Positions 1-9,864 of a stretch of DNA of 64,000 nucleotides are shown in pieces. Position numbers and translations under genes: made by a program. The notes beneath the pieces were generated by a model. That model saw only the letters and a list, made by a program, of their open reading frames with translations, had not been told where the DNA came from and ran no database searches. This stretch comes from Niabella soli DSM 19437. Its GTDB lineage: Bacteria; Bacteroidota; Bacteroidia; Chitinophagales; Chitinophagaceae. How positions within the stretch are numbered: position 1 is the first letter of the stretch; every line of letters begins with the position of its first letter. The stretch covers positions 3,100,001-3,164,000 of the forward strand of contig NZ_CP007035.1 in assembly GCF_000243115.2 (NCBI RefSeq). The letters run 5' to 3'.

Positions 1-71
1 TCCAGAAACTTATTGCAGGAAGTGAGGGAGATCCCAATTAACAGGCCTAATATAGTTTTTTTAAAATTCAT
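1..71 (-). CDS. SusD/RagB-like lipoprotein, N-terminal fragment
   Basis: Reading the minus strand from the ATG at 71 gives 23 residues before the window edge. They form a lipoprotein signal peptide with lipobox SLTSC (lipidated Cys19) followed by NKFL, the usual start of SusD-family surface lipoproteins. It begins 11 bases after the stop of the SusC gene at 83-3226 on the same strand, which is the standard susC-susD order. SusD proteins cap the SusC barrel and capture substrate outside the cell. Only the signal peptide is visible, so the family call rests on the lipobox and the position. Confidence 0.75.
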   Translation of the reverse strand, partial: MNFKKTILGLLIGISLTSCNKFL

Positions 72-82
72 TTTTATAAGCA

Positions 83-3000
83 TTATAAAGTTGCATTAAT
101 ACCAATATTCAATACCTTTTGCAGCGGATAATTCAATGCATTTCCGCCCATTTCCGGATCCCAGAGTTTAAAGGAGCTGACCTGAAAAAGGTTGGTAGCA
201 CTTAGATATATCCTGAATGTTTTGAATTTATAGCGTTGCATTAAATGTTTGTTCAAGGTATACCCCAGTTCCAACTGTTTCAGGCGTAGAAAGGCTCCGT
301 CCCGCATCCAATACGTACTTTGCACGGTATTGTTCGCCATGGGGAGCACGCTCAACCGGGGCCATGCGGCATAAATATTTTTATTACTTTCAGACCAATA
401 ATTGTCTGCCCATGCCTGCAGCACCGCATTGGGCGCAAACTCATTTCCAAAAGGAGCTACTCCTTTTTCACTAGTTGTATTATTGGTCGTTGGATTAATA
501 AACAAGGAAGTTCTGCCCACGCCGCTGAAGAAGAAGGAAAAATCTACTGATTTATACCCGGTGCTCAGTCCAAAACCATAATTGACTTCAGGCGTTGTGG
601 GGTACCCGATCGGCATTCGGTCGTCGTCATTAATTACTCCATCGCGGTTAACATCCAGGTATTTAATGTCGCCTCCCAGCACTACCGAACCGAACTCCTG
701 GCTGGGGGCATTATAAACTTCGTTATCATCAATAAATAACCGCTCCGCTACGTAGCCAAATACCTGTTTAGCGCTGGTACCAAAGCGGGTACTATAGGCA
801 TTTGCATATTTAGGTTCTTCATAAAATACGTATTTGCCCGTAGCGAAAGTAAAGGTTGACCGTCCCTGGAACCACAGGTTGGCATTCACATTTTTATTAT
901 ACACCAGTTCCCCGTCAAACCCTTTACTTCTGTACTTGCCCACATTCGCATATACGCCGGCGGTGAGGCCGTTAATATTGGCTATTGACCTTTGCTGTAC
1001 GATATTGCTTCTTAGCTGATCATAATAATCACCGGTAAAAGTCAGCGCCCCATTAAACAAGGACAAATCAATTCCGTAATTCGTTTGCCGGGAAATTTCC
1101 CAGCGAATATCGGGGTTTGCATATCGGTTCACCACCACCCCGTTCACTGTATAGCGGCTGGCATCTGCAGGAAGGCCAAAGGTATAACCATAGTTGGCGG
1201 AATTAAGATTTACGTCCGACAAATAAAAGAAACGGGTATCCAATATTTGATCATTCCCCAAAAGACCGCGGGTGAAGCGGAACTTCAGGTTACTGATAGT
1301 GGGTTTAAGCGGCTCAAAGAATTTCTCGTTTGAAACATTCCATGCCACGCCCACAGAGGGAAAGAATCCCCAACGGAACTTTTCTGAAAACCGCTCGGAA
1401 CCGTTGTATCCAAATGCAAATTTGAAAAGGTACCGGCTGTCGTAGCCATAATCAAAGCTGCCCGAAAAAGAAACGTTTCTGGAAGGCAGTGTATTAATAA
1501 GGGAAATATTATTATCTACCGGTGTACTAACGTTATCTCTGATGGTATTGATCACCATTGCAGATACATTGTGCACGCTATTAAATATCCGTTGATAGGT
1601 CAACTGGTTTTCCATATAAAAAACAGACGCCTGCTTTCTTTCTCCGGGAACAAAATTCAGGTATTCCGTTCCTGTAGCGGGGTTCAGCTCCTGGTACATA
1701 TAGGTGTTGGTGGCAGGATCCAAACCAATCGGCTGATAGTAAAAGGGGTTATAAACCCGGGATTGATTGAAGTTTGAATTTCTTTGGAGGTTAACCATTC
1801 CGCGATAGCTTAACCCTTTGGTAATAAAGGGCGCCAGGTCTTGTTTCAACTCTACCTGAACCTGCACATCGCTTCGTCTTCTTTCAGAATAACCTCTCAT
1901 AATTTCCGCATAAGGGTTGAGGTAGCGGGCATCCTGTCCAAAGTTTCCAAATAAAGGGTGTTGAAGATAAGATTGTGCAGCCCCAACCTGATACACGGGT
2001 AAAAACAATACAGGGTTGGCTCTTAAAGCCAGGTTATAGGCTTCTGCACCATTGGTAGGCGGCCCGGAATAGTTTTGAAAATTGGCAATCGTGCGGATCA
2101 TAGCAGTTGTGGTGTTGGTTAAATTAATACCCACATTGCTTCGAAGGTTTATTACTTTAAAATTTACATTGTTATTAAAGTTATTCAGCTTATCCATTTT
2201 CAGCAACCCGTTATCATTGGTATAGTTAACGCTTACGTTATAGGTAGCCAGCTTACCACCGCCGGATACTCCGAAATTGTAGTTTTGAGTGGTGGTCGTT
2301 TTCTTGGTAAGCGCATCCAACCAATTAACTGCAGGGTACAGCATGGGATCTGCTCCTTCGGCTGTTTTATCGATCTTTAACTGGCTGTAAGGTTCCTGGT
2401 CCAAAGGGTTACGGGTAAGCCCCGCCTCGTTCCTCATTTTCATCCAGGTTACGGGGTCTGCAAATTTCAGTGTTTTTGTAGGGGTCGAAACCCGTTGTTC
2501 CGCTCTCACTGATATAGTTGCAGGCCCTTCCTTTCCTTGTTTGGTGGTTACCAAAATTACGCCATTGGCGCCTCTTGATCCATATACGGCGGATGCCGTG
2601 GCATCTTTTAAAATAGAAAAATTCTCAATGTCATCCACCGGGATCCTCGCCAGCGCGTCGGCGTCCACTTCCATGTTGTCCAAAAGGATCAGCGGTTTCT
2701 GGTTCGAGCCAAATGTGCCAATACCCCTGATAAAGAAGTCAGCATTATCTGCTCCGGGTTCCCCGCTTCGCTGAAAGGAAACCACTCCCGCAACCTTTCC
2801 CTGCAGTGCCGCCGTAAGGTTGCTTACCGGCGCCCTGAGCTCTTTGGGGCTTAAAGTAGTTACAGAACTGATCAGGTCAGATTTTCGTCTTTTCTGACCA
2901 AAAGCGGTAACCACCACTTCATCCATTTTCCCTTCTGCAGGAGTTAACATAACCACCACCGCGCTGCTATCTACCGTTCTTTCCGCCGGGGTGTAGCCTA

Positions 3001-3226
3001 CCGCAGACACAATGATTACATTTTTCCACTCTGGTAATTCCAGTTTAAATTGACCGGTAGAATCCGACATGGTCCGGGTAACGGCATTTTTCACCGAAAT
3101 AGTGGCACCTGCCACCGGATCTCCTTTGTCGTCCTGAATGACGCCCTTTATCGGTCTGCTTTGGGAAAAGCCCCTTAATGAAAACAGACAACAGCAAATT
3201 GACAGAATCGCTAACGTTTTTCTCAT
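83..3226 (-). CDS. SusC/RagA TonB-dependent outer-membrane transporter
   Basis: This 1047-residue protein starts with a signal peptide (about residues 1-22, ending FSQ). A carboxypeptidase-regulatory-like domain follows (around GVIQDDKGDPVAGATI), then a plug domain with the family motif VVVTAFGQKRRKSDL near residue 105 and SVYGSRGANGVILVTTKQG near 215, and then a long beta-barrel ending LNIGINATL. There is no N-terminal STN domain, so it should not signal directly to a FecR protein. SusC proteins import oligomeric nutrients with energy from TonB-ExbBD. The partner SusD begins 11 bases downstream. A 24-base operator-like site lies about 220 bases upstream and recurs before the sigma gene near 4.6 kb. 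The substrate cannot be read from the sequence because any enzymes of this locus lie outside the window. Confidence 0.95.
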   Translation of the reverse strand: MRKTLAILSICCCLFSLRGFSQSRPIKGVIQDDKGDPVAGATISVKNAVTRTMSDSTGQFKLELPEWKNVIIVSAVGYTPAERTVDSSAVVVMLTPAEGKMDEVVVTAFGQKRRKSDLISSVTTLSPKELRAPVSNLTAALQGKVAGVVSFQRSGEPGADNADFFIRGIGTFGSNQKPLILLDNMEVDADALARIPVDDIENFSILKDATASAVYGSRGANGVILVTTKQGKEGPATISVRAEQRVSTPTKTLKFADPVTWMKMRNEAGLTRNPLDQEPYSQLKIDKTAEGADPMLYPAVNWLDALTKKTTTTQNYNFGVSGGGKLATYNVSVNYTNDNGLLKMDKLNNFNNNVNFKVINLRSNVGINLTNTTTAMIRTIANFQNYSGPPTNGAEAYNLALRANPVLFLPVYQVGAAQSYLQHPLFGNFGQDARYLNPYAEIMRGYSERRRSDVQVQVELKQDLAPFITKGLSYRGMVNLQRNSNFNQSRVYNPFYYQPIGLDPATNTYMYQELNPATGTEYLNFVPGERKQASVFYMENQLTYQRIFNSVHNVSAMVINTIRDNVSTPVDNNISLINTLPSRNVSFSGSFDYGYDSRYLFKFAFGYNGSERFSEKFRWGFFPSVGVAWNVSNEKFFEPLKPTISNLKFRFTRGLLGNDQILDTRFFYLSDVNLNSANYGYTFGLPADASRYTVNGVVVNRYANPDIRWEISRQTNYGIDLSLFNGALTFTGDYYDQLRSNIVQQRSIANINGLTAGVYANVGKYRSKGFDGELVYNKNVNANLWFQGRSTFTFATGKYVFYEEPKYANAYSTRFGTSAKQVFGYVAERLFIDDNEVYNAPSQEFGSVVLGGDIKYLDVNRDGVINDDDRMPIGYPTTPEVNYGFGLSTGYKSVDFSFFFSGVGRTSLFINPTTNNTTSEKGVAPFGNEFAPNAVLQAWADNYWSESNKNIYAAWPRLSVLPMANNTVQSTYWMRDGAFLRLKQLELGYTLNKHLMQRYKFKTFRIYLSATNLFQVSSFKLWDPEMGGNALNYPLQKVLNIGINATL

Positions 3227-3643
3227 ATTTGTTTAATAAAAATTATAGGTTCATATACATCACAAAAAACCGCAGCCCCTTTACGGTTACATGCATAAAG
3301 GAGATATGTTATAAAAAATCAATCGGGCTAATTGGCAGCAACTATTGATCTCAAACAGTTAAAACGAAGTTAAAGGGATTGAATACTTATATTTTTCAAA
3401 TGCGGCGTGCAATCGATTGACTTACATTTTAAAAAATACGAAAACGTTTTAGACAAACGTTTGCATAAAAAGGAAAAGCCATTACCAAGAGCCGCGGCAT
3501 TTTTTATCGCTTGCCGGAAAGGCTACTTTAATAGCTGCTCTCATTATCTATTGGTTTAAAATCCCATATTGCGCTACTTTATCATAGTTTTTACAAATTG
3601 TTTCATTGCTTTGTCGTCCAAATACATTGGAAATCATAAAAAT
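3227..3643. other. Divergent intergenic region between susC and a small secreted-protein gene
   Basis: About 417 bases separate the two divergent starts if the plus-strand gene begins at 3644. The stretch is AT-rich and holds no convincing gene. Its one clear feature is the operator-like site at 3443-3466. I found no good TAnnTTTG -7 box for the minus-strand susC. Confidence 0.6.
3443..3466. promoter_or_regulatory. Operator-like site, copy 1 (CG-centred dyad)
   Basis: The core ACAAACGTTTGCA contains the palindrome CAAACGTTTG with a central CG step, which is the usual form of LacI-family operators. The 24-base block matches 4574-4597 at 22 of 24 positions. Copy 1 lies upstream of the divergent susC (start 3226), copy 2 upstream of the likely start of the sigma gene. 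The identity is seen directly; the role as an operator is inferred. Confidence 0.45.
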
Positions 3644-4417
3644 TTGAAGTTTTTTTCGTTTATATTAACCATTAGTCTGCTTATTTTCTGTTTTAGCGCA
3701 AAAGCGCAGATCCGGATCAAAGGCAATGTATACGACAGTTTGGGAAGGACCCCCGTACCTTCTGTATCGGTACTTACCAGTTCCGGGCGGGGCACCATTA
3801 CCGCCATGGATGGGAGTTACAGCATTATGGTTGACCCAAAAGATTCCATCTGGTTTAGCTATCTGAATAAACCCACGCACAAATTCCCGGTCGATAAAAT
3901 AAATACCCCCTATGCTTTTGACATTTCACTGCGGATAAATATTCCCGATCTGCCCCTGGTAAAAGTGCGGTCGCGCGATTACCACCTCGATTCTTTAGAG
4001 AACCGGGAGAATTACCGAAAATATTTTGATTTTGAAAAACCCGGCTTAGCCACCACCGCCACCCACGACGCATTTGGGGCTGCCTTTGACCTGGATGAGC
4101 TCATCAATGCCTTCCGCTTTAAGCGAACCAGGAAAATGACCAATTTCCGGAATAAGCTCATCAGCGACGAACAGGAAGGTTATGTGAAGTATCGCTTCAG
4201 CAAGGCATTGATCCGCCGGATCACCGGTATGACGAACGACAGCCTGATCAATGATTTTATCATGGCCTACTCCCCCAGCTACTTGTTCACAACGCGGGTA
4301 AACGACTATACGTTCCAGGAATACATTAAAAGATCCTATGAGCGCTACCGCCAGGGACTGCTTCCTTCGCCTATGTGGCGCGAAGGTTTGTACCGGAATG
4401 AGAGAATGGAGTATTGA
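3644..4417 (+). CDS. Secreted protein with carboxypeptidase-regulatory-like domain
   Basis: The frame is open from 3569 but has no ATG near its beginning. The best start is TTG at 3644, which gives the signal peptide MKFFSFILTISLLIFC followed by SAKAQ. Next comes a beta-sandwich of the CarboxypepD_reg-like type (IRIKGNVYDSLGRTPVPSVS, then DGSYSI), and then a charged, mostly helical region of about 150 residues rich in Arg, Lys and Tyr. Proteins of this shape are common in Bacteroidota and have no known activity. It faces the FecI/FecR locus in the same direction, but the 90-base gap and different character do not prove co-transcription. A frame beginning at TTG 3569 would add 25 residues upstream and spoil the signal peptide. 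Confidence 0.75.
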   Translation: MKFFSFILTISLLIFCFSAKAQIRIKGNVYDSLGRTPVPSVSVLTSSGRGTITAMDGSYSIMVDPKDSIWFSYLNKPTHKFPVDKINTPYAFDISLRINIPDLPLVKVRSRDYHLDSLENRENYRKYFDFEKPGLATTATHDAFGAAFDLDELINAFRFKRTRKMTNFRNKLISDEQEGYVKYRFSKALIRRITGMTNDSLINDFIMAYSPSYLFTTRVNDYTFQEYIKRSYERYRQGLLPSPMWREGLYRNERMEY

Positions 4418-4573
4418 GTCAATCGTGAAACGTCAAAAGTGAGATGAGAACGGCTCCTGTTTATCATCCGCCTGACCGGACGGGCAGGTTTCACTTCTTA
4501 CGAAAAAATGAATTTTAAGCTGAAACTGCAGTTTTCCCCGCAGAAGAAAACGGTTTACTCCCGCCTCCTACAG

Positions 4574-4597
4574 AACGCTTTAGACAATCGTTTGCAT
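4574..4597. promoter_or_regulatory. Operator-like site, copy 2
   Basis: This is the second copy of the block at 3443-3466, differing at two positions (TTTAGACAATCGTTTGCAT at its right end). It lies just upstream of the ATG at 4601, so it overlaps the coding frame only if the sigma gene is taken to start at 4508. This supports a start at 4601 or later. Confidence 0.4.
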
Positions 4598-4600
4598 GCA

Positions 4601-5200
4601 ATGCCGTCCGCACAAAAAAGCAGCAGATCCATTCCTTTTATAATTTATTCCTGTAAGTTTGGCCCAATGGGCCCGGCTGATTCATGGTATACCAACTATA
4701 AAGCAAGGCTATTTGCCCTTGCCTGCCACTTCGGGTACACTACCGAAGAAGCAGAGGATATTGTGCACCAGTTTTTTTTGGACCTGCTGCAAAAGGAGCT
4801 CCCCAACGATATTAAGAACCCCGAAGCTTACCTGGTAACGGCCTTTAAAAGAAGGCTCATTGATCTGCACCGGGCAAACCGGCGCAAGGGGCAGGTGTCG
4901 GACATCGAAAATTTTTACCTCCCCTCCGCCCAGGACATTATTGAACAATTGGAAACGGATGAAGTATTGATGCACCGGATCACTGAGGCCTATAAAAAAC
5001 TGCCTGCCCGGTACCGCCGGGTTATTTACATGAAATACTACCAGGGGTACTCTACCGAAAAAATCGTTTCCCTTACCGGGTTCACCCAGCAAACGGTTTA
5101 TAATAATCTGTCGAAAGGTATCCAGCATCTGCGGCAACATTTAAAAAAGGAGCGGCTGTTTGCCAAACTGGCCAATTTCATTTTCCTGCCCTTTATTTAA
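4601..5200 (+). CDS. ECF RNA polymerase sigma factor (FecI-like)
   Basis: The product is a sigma-70 family extracytoplasmic-function factor. Region 2 contains the marker EEAEDIVHQFFLDLL and the -10-binding stretch YLVTAFKRRLIDLHRANRR. Region 4 contains LPARYRRVIYMKYYQGYSTE and the helix-turn-helix IVSLTGFTQQTVYNNLSKGI. The frame is open from 4508, but its first 31 residues are unlike a sigma factor and overlap the operator-like site, so I start at ATG 4601; ATG 4667 is a further option. A TAAGTTTG sequence at 4654-4661 resembles a Bacteroidota -7 box but would leave almost no leader. The FecR gene begins 67 bases downstream, and a SusC with an STN domain follows, so this sigma probably activates the SusC/SusD/phospholipase genes. 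Confidence 0.9.
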   Translation: MPSAQKSSRSIPFIIYSCKFGPMGPADSWYTNYKARLFALACHFGYTTEEAEDIVHQFFLDLLQKELPNDIKNPEAYLVTAFKRRLIDLHRANRRKGQVSDIENFYLPSAQDIIEQLETDEVLMHRITEAYKKLPARYRRVIYMKYYQGYSTEKIVSLTGFTQQTVYNNLSKGIQHLRQHLKKERLFAKLANFIFLPFI

Positions 5201-5267
5201 AAATAAGTTAAAAAAAGCGGTTAGATTTTTTTCGGTTATCCGTCTATAATAAAAAGGATATCCGGAT

Positions 5268-6383
5268 ATGGTCTATACAGTTGAAGAGCTTGCAATTAAT
5301 GACTCGTTTATTGCCTGGTGCACGGGACAAAACGAAAAGGATATTGCCTTTTGGAATGATTACCTCTACCAGCATCCTGAGCAATTATTAATCCTTGAAG
5401 AAGCGCGGAAGCTGGTACTGGGGTTGAGCTATATGCTTCAAAAAAAGCAGAATGAGCTATCGGCTGATAAAATCCGGCCCCAGCACGACCTCTATGTAGT
5501 TCCGGGAAAAGCCCATGCAGATCCTTTTAGTAAACCCTACGCCCCCAACTTTTCCCGTACGGGAAGGCGAAAAGTGCGGATGGCGGCGGCAGCCGTGTTA
5601 CTGCTGCTGGGATCCGGCGCTTGGTTTTTGCACCAAGAATCCATTCGTCAGGACAAAAGGGCCGGCGGCACGGCATCCACCCTTTCCATACCCGCGCCAG
5701 GGGATAATATCCGTGCTAAAAACGGTGAATACAAAACACTGATACTCGCAGACGGCACAAAAGTGACGCTCAATGCGCAGTCTGAATTATCGGTTTCAAA
5801 GGCATTTGGAACAAAAGACCGCAATGTGCGTTTGACCGGGGAAGCCTTCTTTGAAGTGGCGCATAACCGGCAACTACCGTTTATTGTACAGGTGGCTAAG
5901 TATAAAATAAAAGCGGTGGGAACCAAGTTCAACGTGAAAGCCTATTCGAATGATGGCTACAGCGAGACCTCACTGCTGGAAGGCAAAGTACAGATCCTTG
6001 TTAATAACCGTGGGCAGGATGAAGTGTACAAAACGTTACAGGTAAATCAAAAATTTGTGTTGAACAATCCGGCAACGGCAGACGCGGCTCAGCCGGAGCA
6101 ACAGGAGGTTGTGCCCTTATCTTATGATGACGCCAACCAAAATATAGAAACAGCCTGGGTAGACCATTTCCTGACTTTTGACAATACCCCGCTTACTGAA
6201 ATTAAGAATATTCTGGAGCGGAAATATAATACCACGATCGTTATCGAAAATACCGACGTGTCAAAATACCATTATACTGCAAGCTTCCAAAACGAAAATA
6301 TCGACGAAGTGCTAAAAGCCTTACAGCTTTCTTACCCATTCTCTTATAAAAAAGACGGAACAAAAATCATCATCACTAAATAA
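5268..6383 (+). CDS. FecR-family anti-sigma factor
   Basis: This 371-residue protein is an inner-membrane regulator of the adjacent ECF sigma factor. A cytoplasmic N-terminal part of about 95 residues is followed by one membrane helix (RMAAAAVLLLLGSGAWFL, around residue 105). The periplasmic FecR domain comes next (LILADGTKVTLNAQSELSVS, LTGEAFFEVAH, IKAVGTKFNVKAY). The protein closes with a DUF4974-type domain (LTEIKNILERKYNTTIVIE to the C terminus). In the ferric-citrate paradigm the STN domain of the transporter contacts FecR, which then frees the sigma factor. The order sigma, FecR, STN-SusC, SusD is the classic arrangement in Bacteroidota. Confidence 0.95.
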   Translation: MVYTVEELAINDSFIAWCTGQNEKDIAFWNDYLYQHPEQLLILEEARKLVLGLSYMLQKKQNELSADKIRPQHDLYVVPGKAHADPFSKPYAPNFSRTGRRKVRMAAAAVLLLLGSGAWFLHQESIRQDKRAGGTASTLSIPAPGDNIRAKNGEYKTLILADGTKVTLNAQSELSVSKAFGTKDRNVRLTGEAFFEVAHNRQLPFIVQVAKYKIKAVGTKFNVKAYSNDGYSETSLLEGKVQILVNNRGQDEVYKTLQVNQKFVLNNPATADAAQPEQQEVVPLSYDDANQNIETAWVDHFLTFDNTPLTEIKNILERKYNTTIVIENTDVSKYHYTASFQNENIDEVLKALQLSYPFSYKKDGTKIIITK

Positions 6384-6465
6384 AAAAGATATGTAAACAA
6401 AAAAGGTACCCGGGTTCACAAAAAAAGGGAGAAACGGATTGCAGCCATTTCCCCCCACAGTAAAT

Positions 6466-6483
6466 GGAAGAAAAAGGTCTTCC
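6466..6483 (+). other. Small hairpin between fecR and susC
   Basis: GGAAGA and TCTTCC form a perfect six-pair stem around a six-base loop, 28 bases before the susC start. There is no U-tract, so it is not a standard terminator. It may be a leader or processing hairpin, or chance. Confidence 0.25.
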
Positions 6484-6511
6484 ACTTGATTAATAAAAAC
6501 CAATTAAAAGT

Positions 6512-9500
6512 ATGAAAAAAAGCGTTTACGTAAAAAAGTGGCCGGGAAGGCTGCTTAAAAAACTGTTGTTTATGAAATTATGCATTGCCCTGGTGCTTAT
6601 CACCGCTTCGCAGGTGGCAGCACGCACGGGTTACAGCCAGGAGTCCATCAGTTTAAAAATGGAAGATGCCTCATTGTCTGCAGTTTTAAAAACGATCCAG
6701 AAAAAGAGCGATTACCGGTTTGTGTACAGCAATAAAGTTGTTGATGATATTGGTACTATAAATATCAAAGTAGTAAATACCCCTGTATTAGATCTGGTAT
6801 CGAGGATCTTAAATGGCTCCGCGCTGGAGTTTCAGCAGATGGACAATAAATTAATTGTAATACGCGAGAAAGCCGGGGAAAGAAAAAATATTATGGTGAA
6901 GGGTGTTGTCACCAATGCCAAAGGAGAACCCGTTGCCGGAGCCACAGTATCGTCAAACAAAGGAAAAGCCACTATCACAAATGATGCCGGAGCCTATAGC
7001 ATCGAAGTAAGCGAGTTTGATGAGCTTACCTTTAGTTACGTAGGCTATACTACCCAGGTTATAAAGGTGAACAGCCAGGGAACTATTAATGTGATTTTGC
7101 AGGAAGCCAACCGGGCCCTGGAAGAAGTGGTGGTAACTGCTTTGGGTATTAAACGCCAGGAGAAAGCATTGGGTTACGCCACACAAAAAGTGGGCGGCAG
7201 TGCCGTTCAGGCTGTAAAAACCGTTGACCTGGGAACATCTTTAACGGGACAGGTTTCCGGTTTGGTTGTAAAAAATACGACAGAATTCAATAAAACACCC
7301 GGCATCCAGTTAAGAGGAGAAACACCATTGCTCGTAATCAACGGCGTACCTTATGGTAATATGTCGCTAAGGGATGTTCCTGCAGATGACATAGAAACTA
7401 TCGATGTGTTAAAAGGTGCTACTGCATCCGCATTATACGGAAGCAGGGGTGGCGCGGGAGCCATTATGATCACTACAAAATCTGGCAAGGGAAAAGGGTT
7501 TGCTATTGACGTAAACAGCAACAATATGTTCACGCTGGGCTATACGGCGATTCCCAAAGTTCAAACCTCGTACGGACATGGGCTTGACGGAAAGATAGCC
7601 ACCGACTATGTATGGGGGCCTAAATTAGATAGGGGTGACAGCGCCCTGCAATGGAATCCTGTTACCAAGCAAAGTCAGATGATGCCCTTAGTTTCCAGCG
7701 GCCGCGATAATCTGAAGAACTTTTTGCAGACAGGTGTCATCAGCAATAATAATATCAGTGTTACACAAAGCGGAGACAATGGCTTTTTCAGGGCAGGCCT
7801 GAACTATATTTACAATAAAGGGGAATGGCCGAATGCCAGGCTTCAGATAATAAACTACACCATGAGCGGGCAGATGAAACTCGGCAAAAAATTTGACCTG
7901 TCGGCTTCAATGGGTTATACCTGGCAACAATCACCGCAAAACGTTGGGGGTGGCTATGATAATCAGGGATATTTATATCAAATGCTGATGTGGACGGGCC
8001 CCGACTACGATATAAGGCAATACAGGGATTATTGGGTAACCCCTAACCTGAAACAAAACTGGTTGTATGATGCCTGGTACGACAATCCCTGGCTAATCGC
8101 TTACGAAAAACTGCTTTCCAACCAAAATAACAAACTAAATTCCAGCCTTACCGCAAACTACAGCTTTACTCCACATCTTAAGTTGATGTTTAGAACGGGC
8201 TATGATTATTATAGTAACGAGACGACACAGCGGAATCCTGCGAACGTTAACTCTGACAGAGGCGGCTTTAGTACATCCGGCTTGTTCAGGGACAATTTGG
8301 CCTGGGGCTTTAGTACCAACAACGACCTGATATTAACCTATGACAGAAACTTCGGCAAATTTGGACTAAATGCTTTGGCTGGCGGAAGCGTTTATTACTA
8401 CGAAGATAGGATGCAAGGCGCCGCTACTGCTAACGGGTTAAGTATTCCGGGCTGGTACTCACTGGCGAACGCAGCTCCTTCTACCGCGGTAGGTGTAAAC
8501 TCAATAAATAACAGCTACTCATTCTATCGAAAACAAACCAATGGCGCTTACGGGAAGGCTTCATTTTCTTACGACAATGGCGTTTACCTGGATATCACCG
8601 GAAGAAATGACTGGGCCTCCACACAACAGGCATCGCAGCGTTCCTACTTCTATCCATCTGCCGGTCTGAGCTTTATTCTTTCCAGATATCTGAAGTTGCC
8701 TGATTGGGTGGATCTTTTAAAACTCAGGGGATCATGGACAATCAGTAAAAATGTGCTGGATGTTTATAGTACGAACCGCAGCTTCTCCTCGGGCACCAGC
8801 TTTGGGCTGATATCTAACAGTTACCCGTCTAACCTGCTGGGAGAAAGCCTGTTGCCAAGCACCAACAGAACCTGGGAAACAGGGATTGCTTCCTATTTGT
8901 TTAAAAGCCGTCTGCATGTTGACGCAACCTATTTTGCAAAGCTGTATTACAACCGGCAGGTTTCCGCATCGGTTTCCGGTGCTTCAGGATTTACGTCAAC
9001 CCTCGTAAATACAAATGAAACTTATGCAAGGCGCGGCATGGAAATAACCGTCGATGGAGACGCCATAAAAACCGGGAAATTCAAATGGCACTCCACTATA
9101 AACTGGTCTTATGATCATAAGTACTGGGTAAACCTGGATTCAGTATATACTACGGATGACAATTGGCACAAAAAAAATATTCGCCTTGATGTATATACCA
9201 CCAAAGAATGGGCCCGTGACCCCAGCGGCAATTACATAAACGTAGGGGGAAAACCGATTAAAAATCCTTATAATACCCAGATAGGCTATGGAGATCCCAA
9301 TTACTCATTTGGTTTTATTAATGATTTTACATGGAAGGATTTTGTTCTCGGCATTAACATTGACGGCCGGATCGGAGGCCTGATGTATGATTATATCTGG
9401 GATAAAATGTTTGATACCGGGTCCAACCCAGAAACAGATAACCAGTTCCGTTATAACCAGGTTGTAAATAAAGACAACACCTACACTGCTCCGGGAGTAA

Positions 9501-9859
9501 AAATAGCATCAGGAAAAGCCAGCTATGATAAATATGGCAACCTCATCAGCGACACCCGTACGTACGCACCTAACGATGTGCCCATCGGATACCAGACCTA
9601 CGCACGGAACTTCAGAGACGGCCATTATGGTATTATGAGTGAATCCTTTGTGAAGCTGCGCCAGGTATCTATCGGATATAACCTCCCGAAAAATGCAATA
9701 AAATCTGTTCGCGGGCTGAGATCTGCATCCGTATCTGTAACAGGACAAAATCTATTGTTAATTACCAAGTTTAAATTTTCTGATCCAGACATAGATACAG
9801 AAGATCTGAATGCACCATCACAGAGAATGGTCGGCTTTAACATTAAACTTGGATTTTAA
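6512..9859 (+). CDS. SusC/RagA transporter with N-terminal STN signalling domain
   Basis: This 1115-residue outer-membrane transporter has a long signal peptide (ending about residue 43, TGYSQE). A secretin/TonB short N-terminal (STN) domain follows at about residues 45-120 (SLKMEDASLSAVLKTIQKKS), then a carboxypeptidase-regulatory-like domain (GVVTNAKGEPVAGATVSS), a plug beginning at EEVVVTALGIKRQEKALGYA and a barrel ending MVGFNIKLGF. The STN domain is the part that passes the 'substrate bound' signal to FecR, which fits the fecI-fecR pair just upstream. SusD follows after five bases. The plug segment around residues 225-285 is somewhat shorter than in the other two SusC proteins here. Confidence 0.95.
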   Translation: MKKSVYVKKWPGRLLKKLLFMKLCIALVLITASQVAARTGYSQESISLKMEDASLSAVLKTIQKKSDYRFVYSNKVVDDIGTINIKVVNTPVLDLVSRILNGSALEFQQMDNKLIVIREKAGERKNIMVKGVVTNAKGEPVAGATVSSNKGKATITNDAGAYSIEVSEFDELTFSYVGYTTQVIKVNSQGTINVILQEANRALEEVVVTALGIKRQEKALGYATQKVGGSAVQAVKTVDLGTSLTGQVSGLVVKNTTEFNKTPGIQLRGETPLLVINGVPYGNMSLRDVPADDIETIDVLKGATASALYGSRGGAGAIMITTKSGKGKGFAIDVNSNNMFTLGYTAIPKVQTSYGHGLDGKIATDYVWGPKLDRGDSALQWNPVTKQSQMMPLVSSGRDNLKNFLQTGVISNNNISVTQSGDNGFFRAGLNYIYNKGEWPNARLQIINYTMSGQMKLGKKFDLSASMGYTWQQSPQNVGGGYDNQGYLYQMLMWTGPDYDIRQYRDYWVTPNLKQNWLYDAWYDNPWLIAYEKLLSNQNNKLNSSLTANYSFTPHLKLMFRTGYDYYSNETTQRNPANVNSDRGGFSTSGLFRDNLAWGFSTNNDLILTYDRNFGKFGLNALAGGSVYYYEDRMQGAATANGLSIPGWYSLANAAPSTAVGVNSINNSYSFYRKQTNGAYGKASFSYDNGVYLDITGRNDWASTQQASQRSYFYPSAGLSFILSRYLKLPDWVDLLKLRGSWTISKNVLDVYSTNRSFSSGTSFGLISNSYPSNLLGESLLPSTNRTWETGIASYLFKSRLHVDATYFAKLYYNRQVSASVSGASGFTSTLVNTNETYARRGMEITVDGDAIKTGKFKWHSTINWSYDHKYWVNLDSVYTTDDNWHKKNIRLDVYTTKEWARDPSGNYINVGGKPIKNPYNTQIGYGDPNYSFGFINDFTWKDFVLGINIDGRIGGLMYDYIWDKMFDTGSNPETDNQFRYNQVVNKDNTYTAPGVKIASGKASYDKYGNLISDTRTYAPNDVPIGYQTYARNFRDGHYGIMSESFVKLRQVSIGYNLPKNAIKSVRGLRSASVSVTGQNLLLITKFKFSDPDIDTEDLNAPSQRMVGFNIKLGF

Positions 9860-9864
9860 AAATC

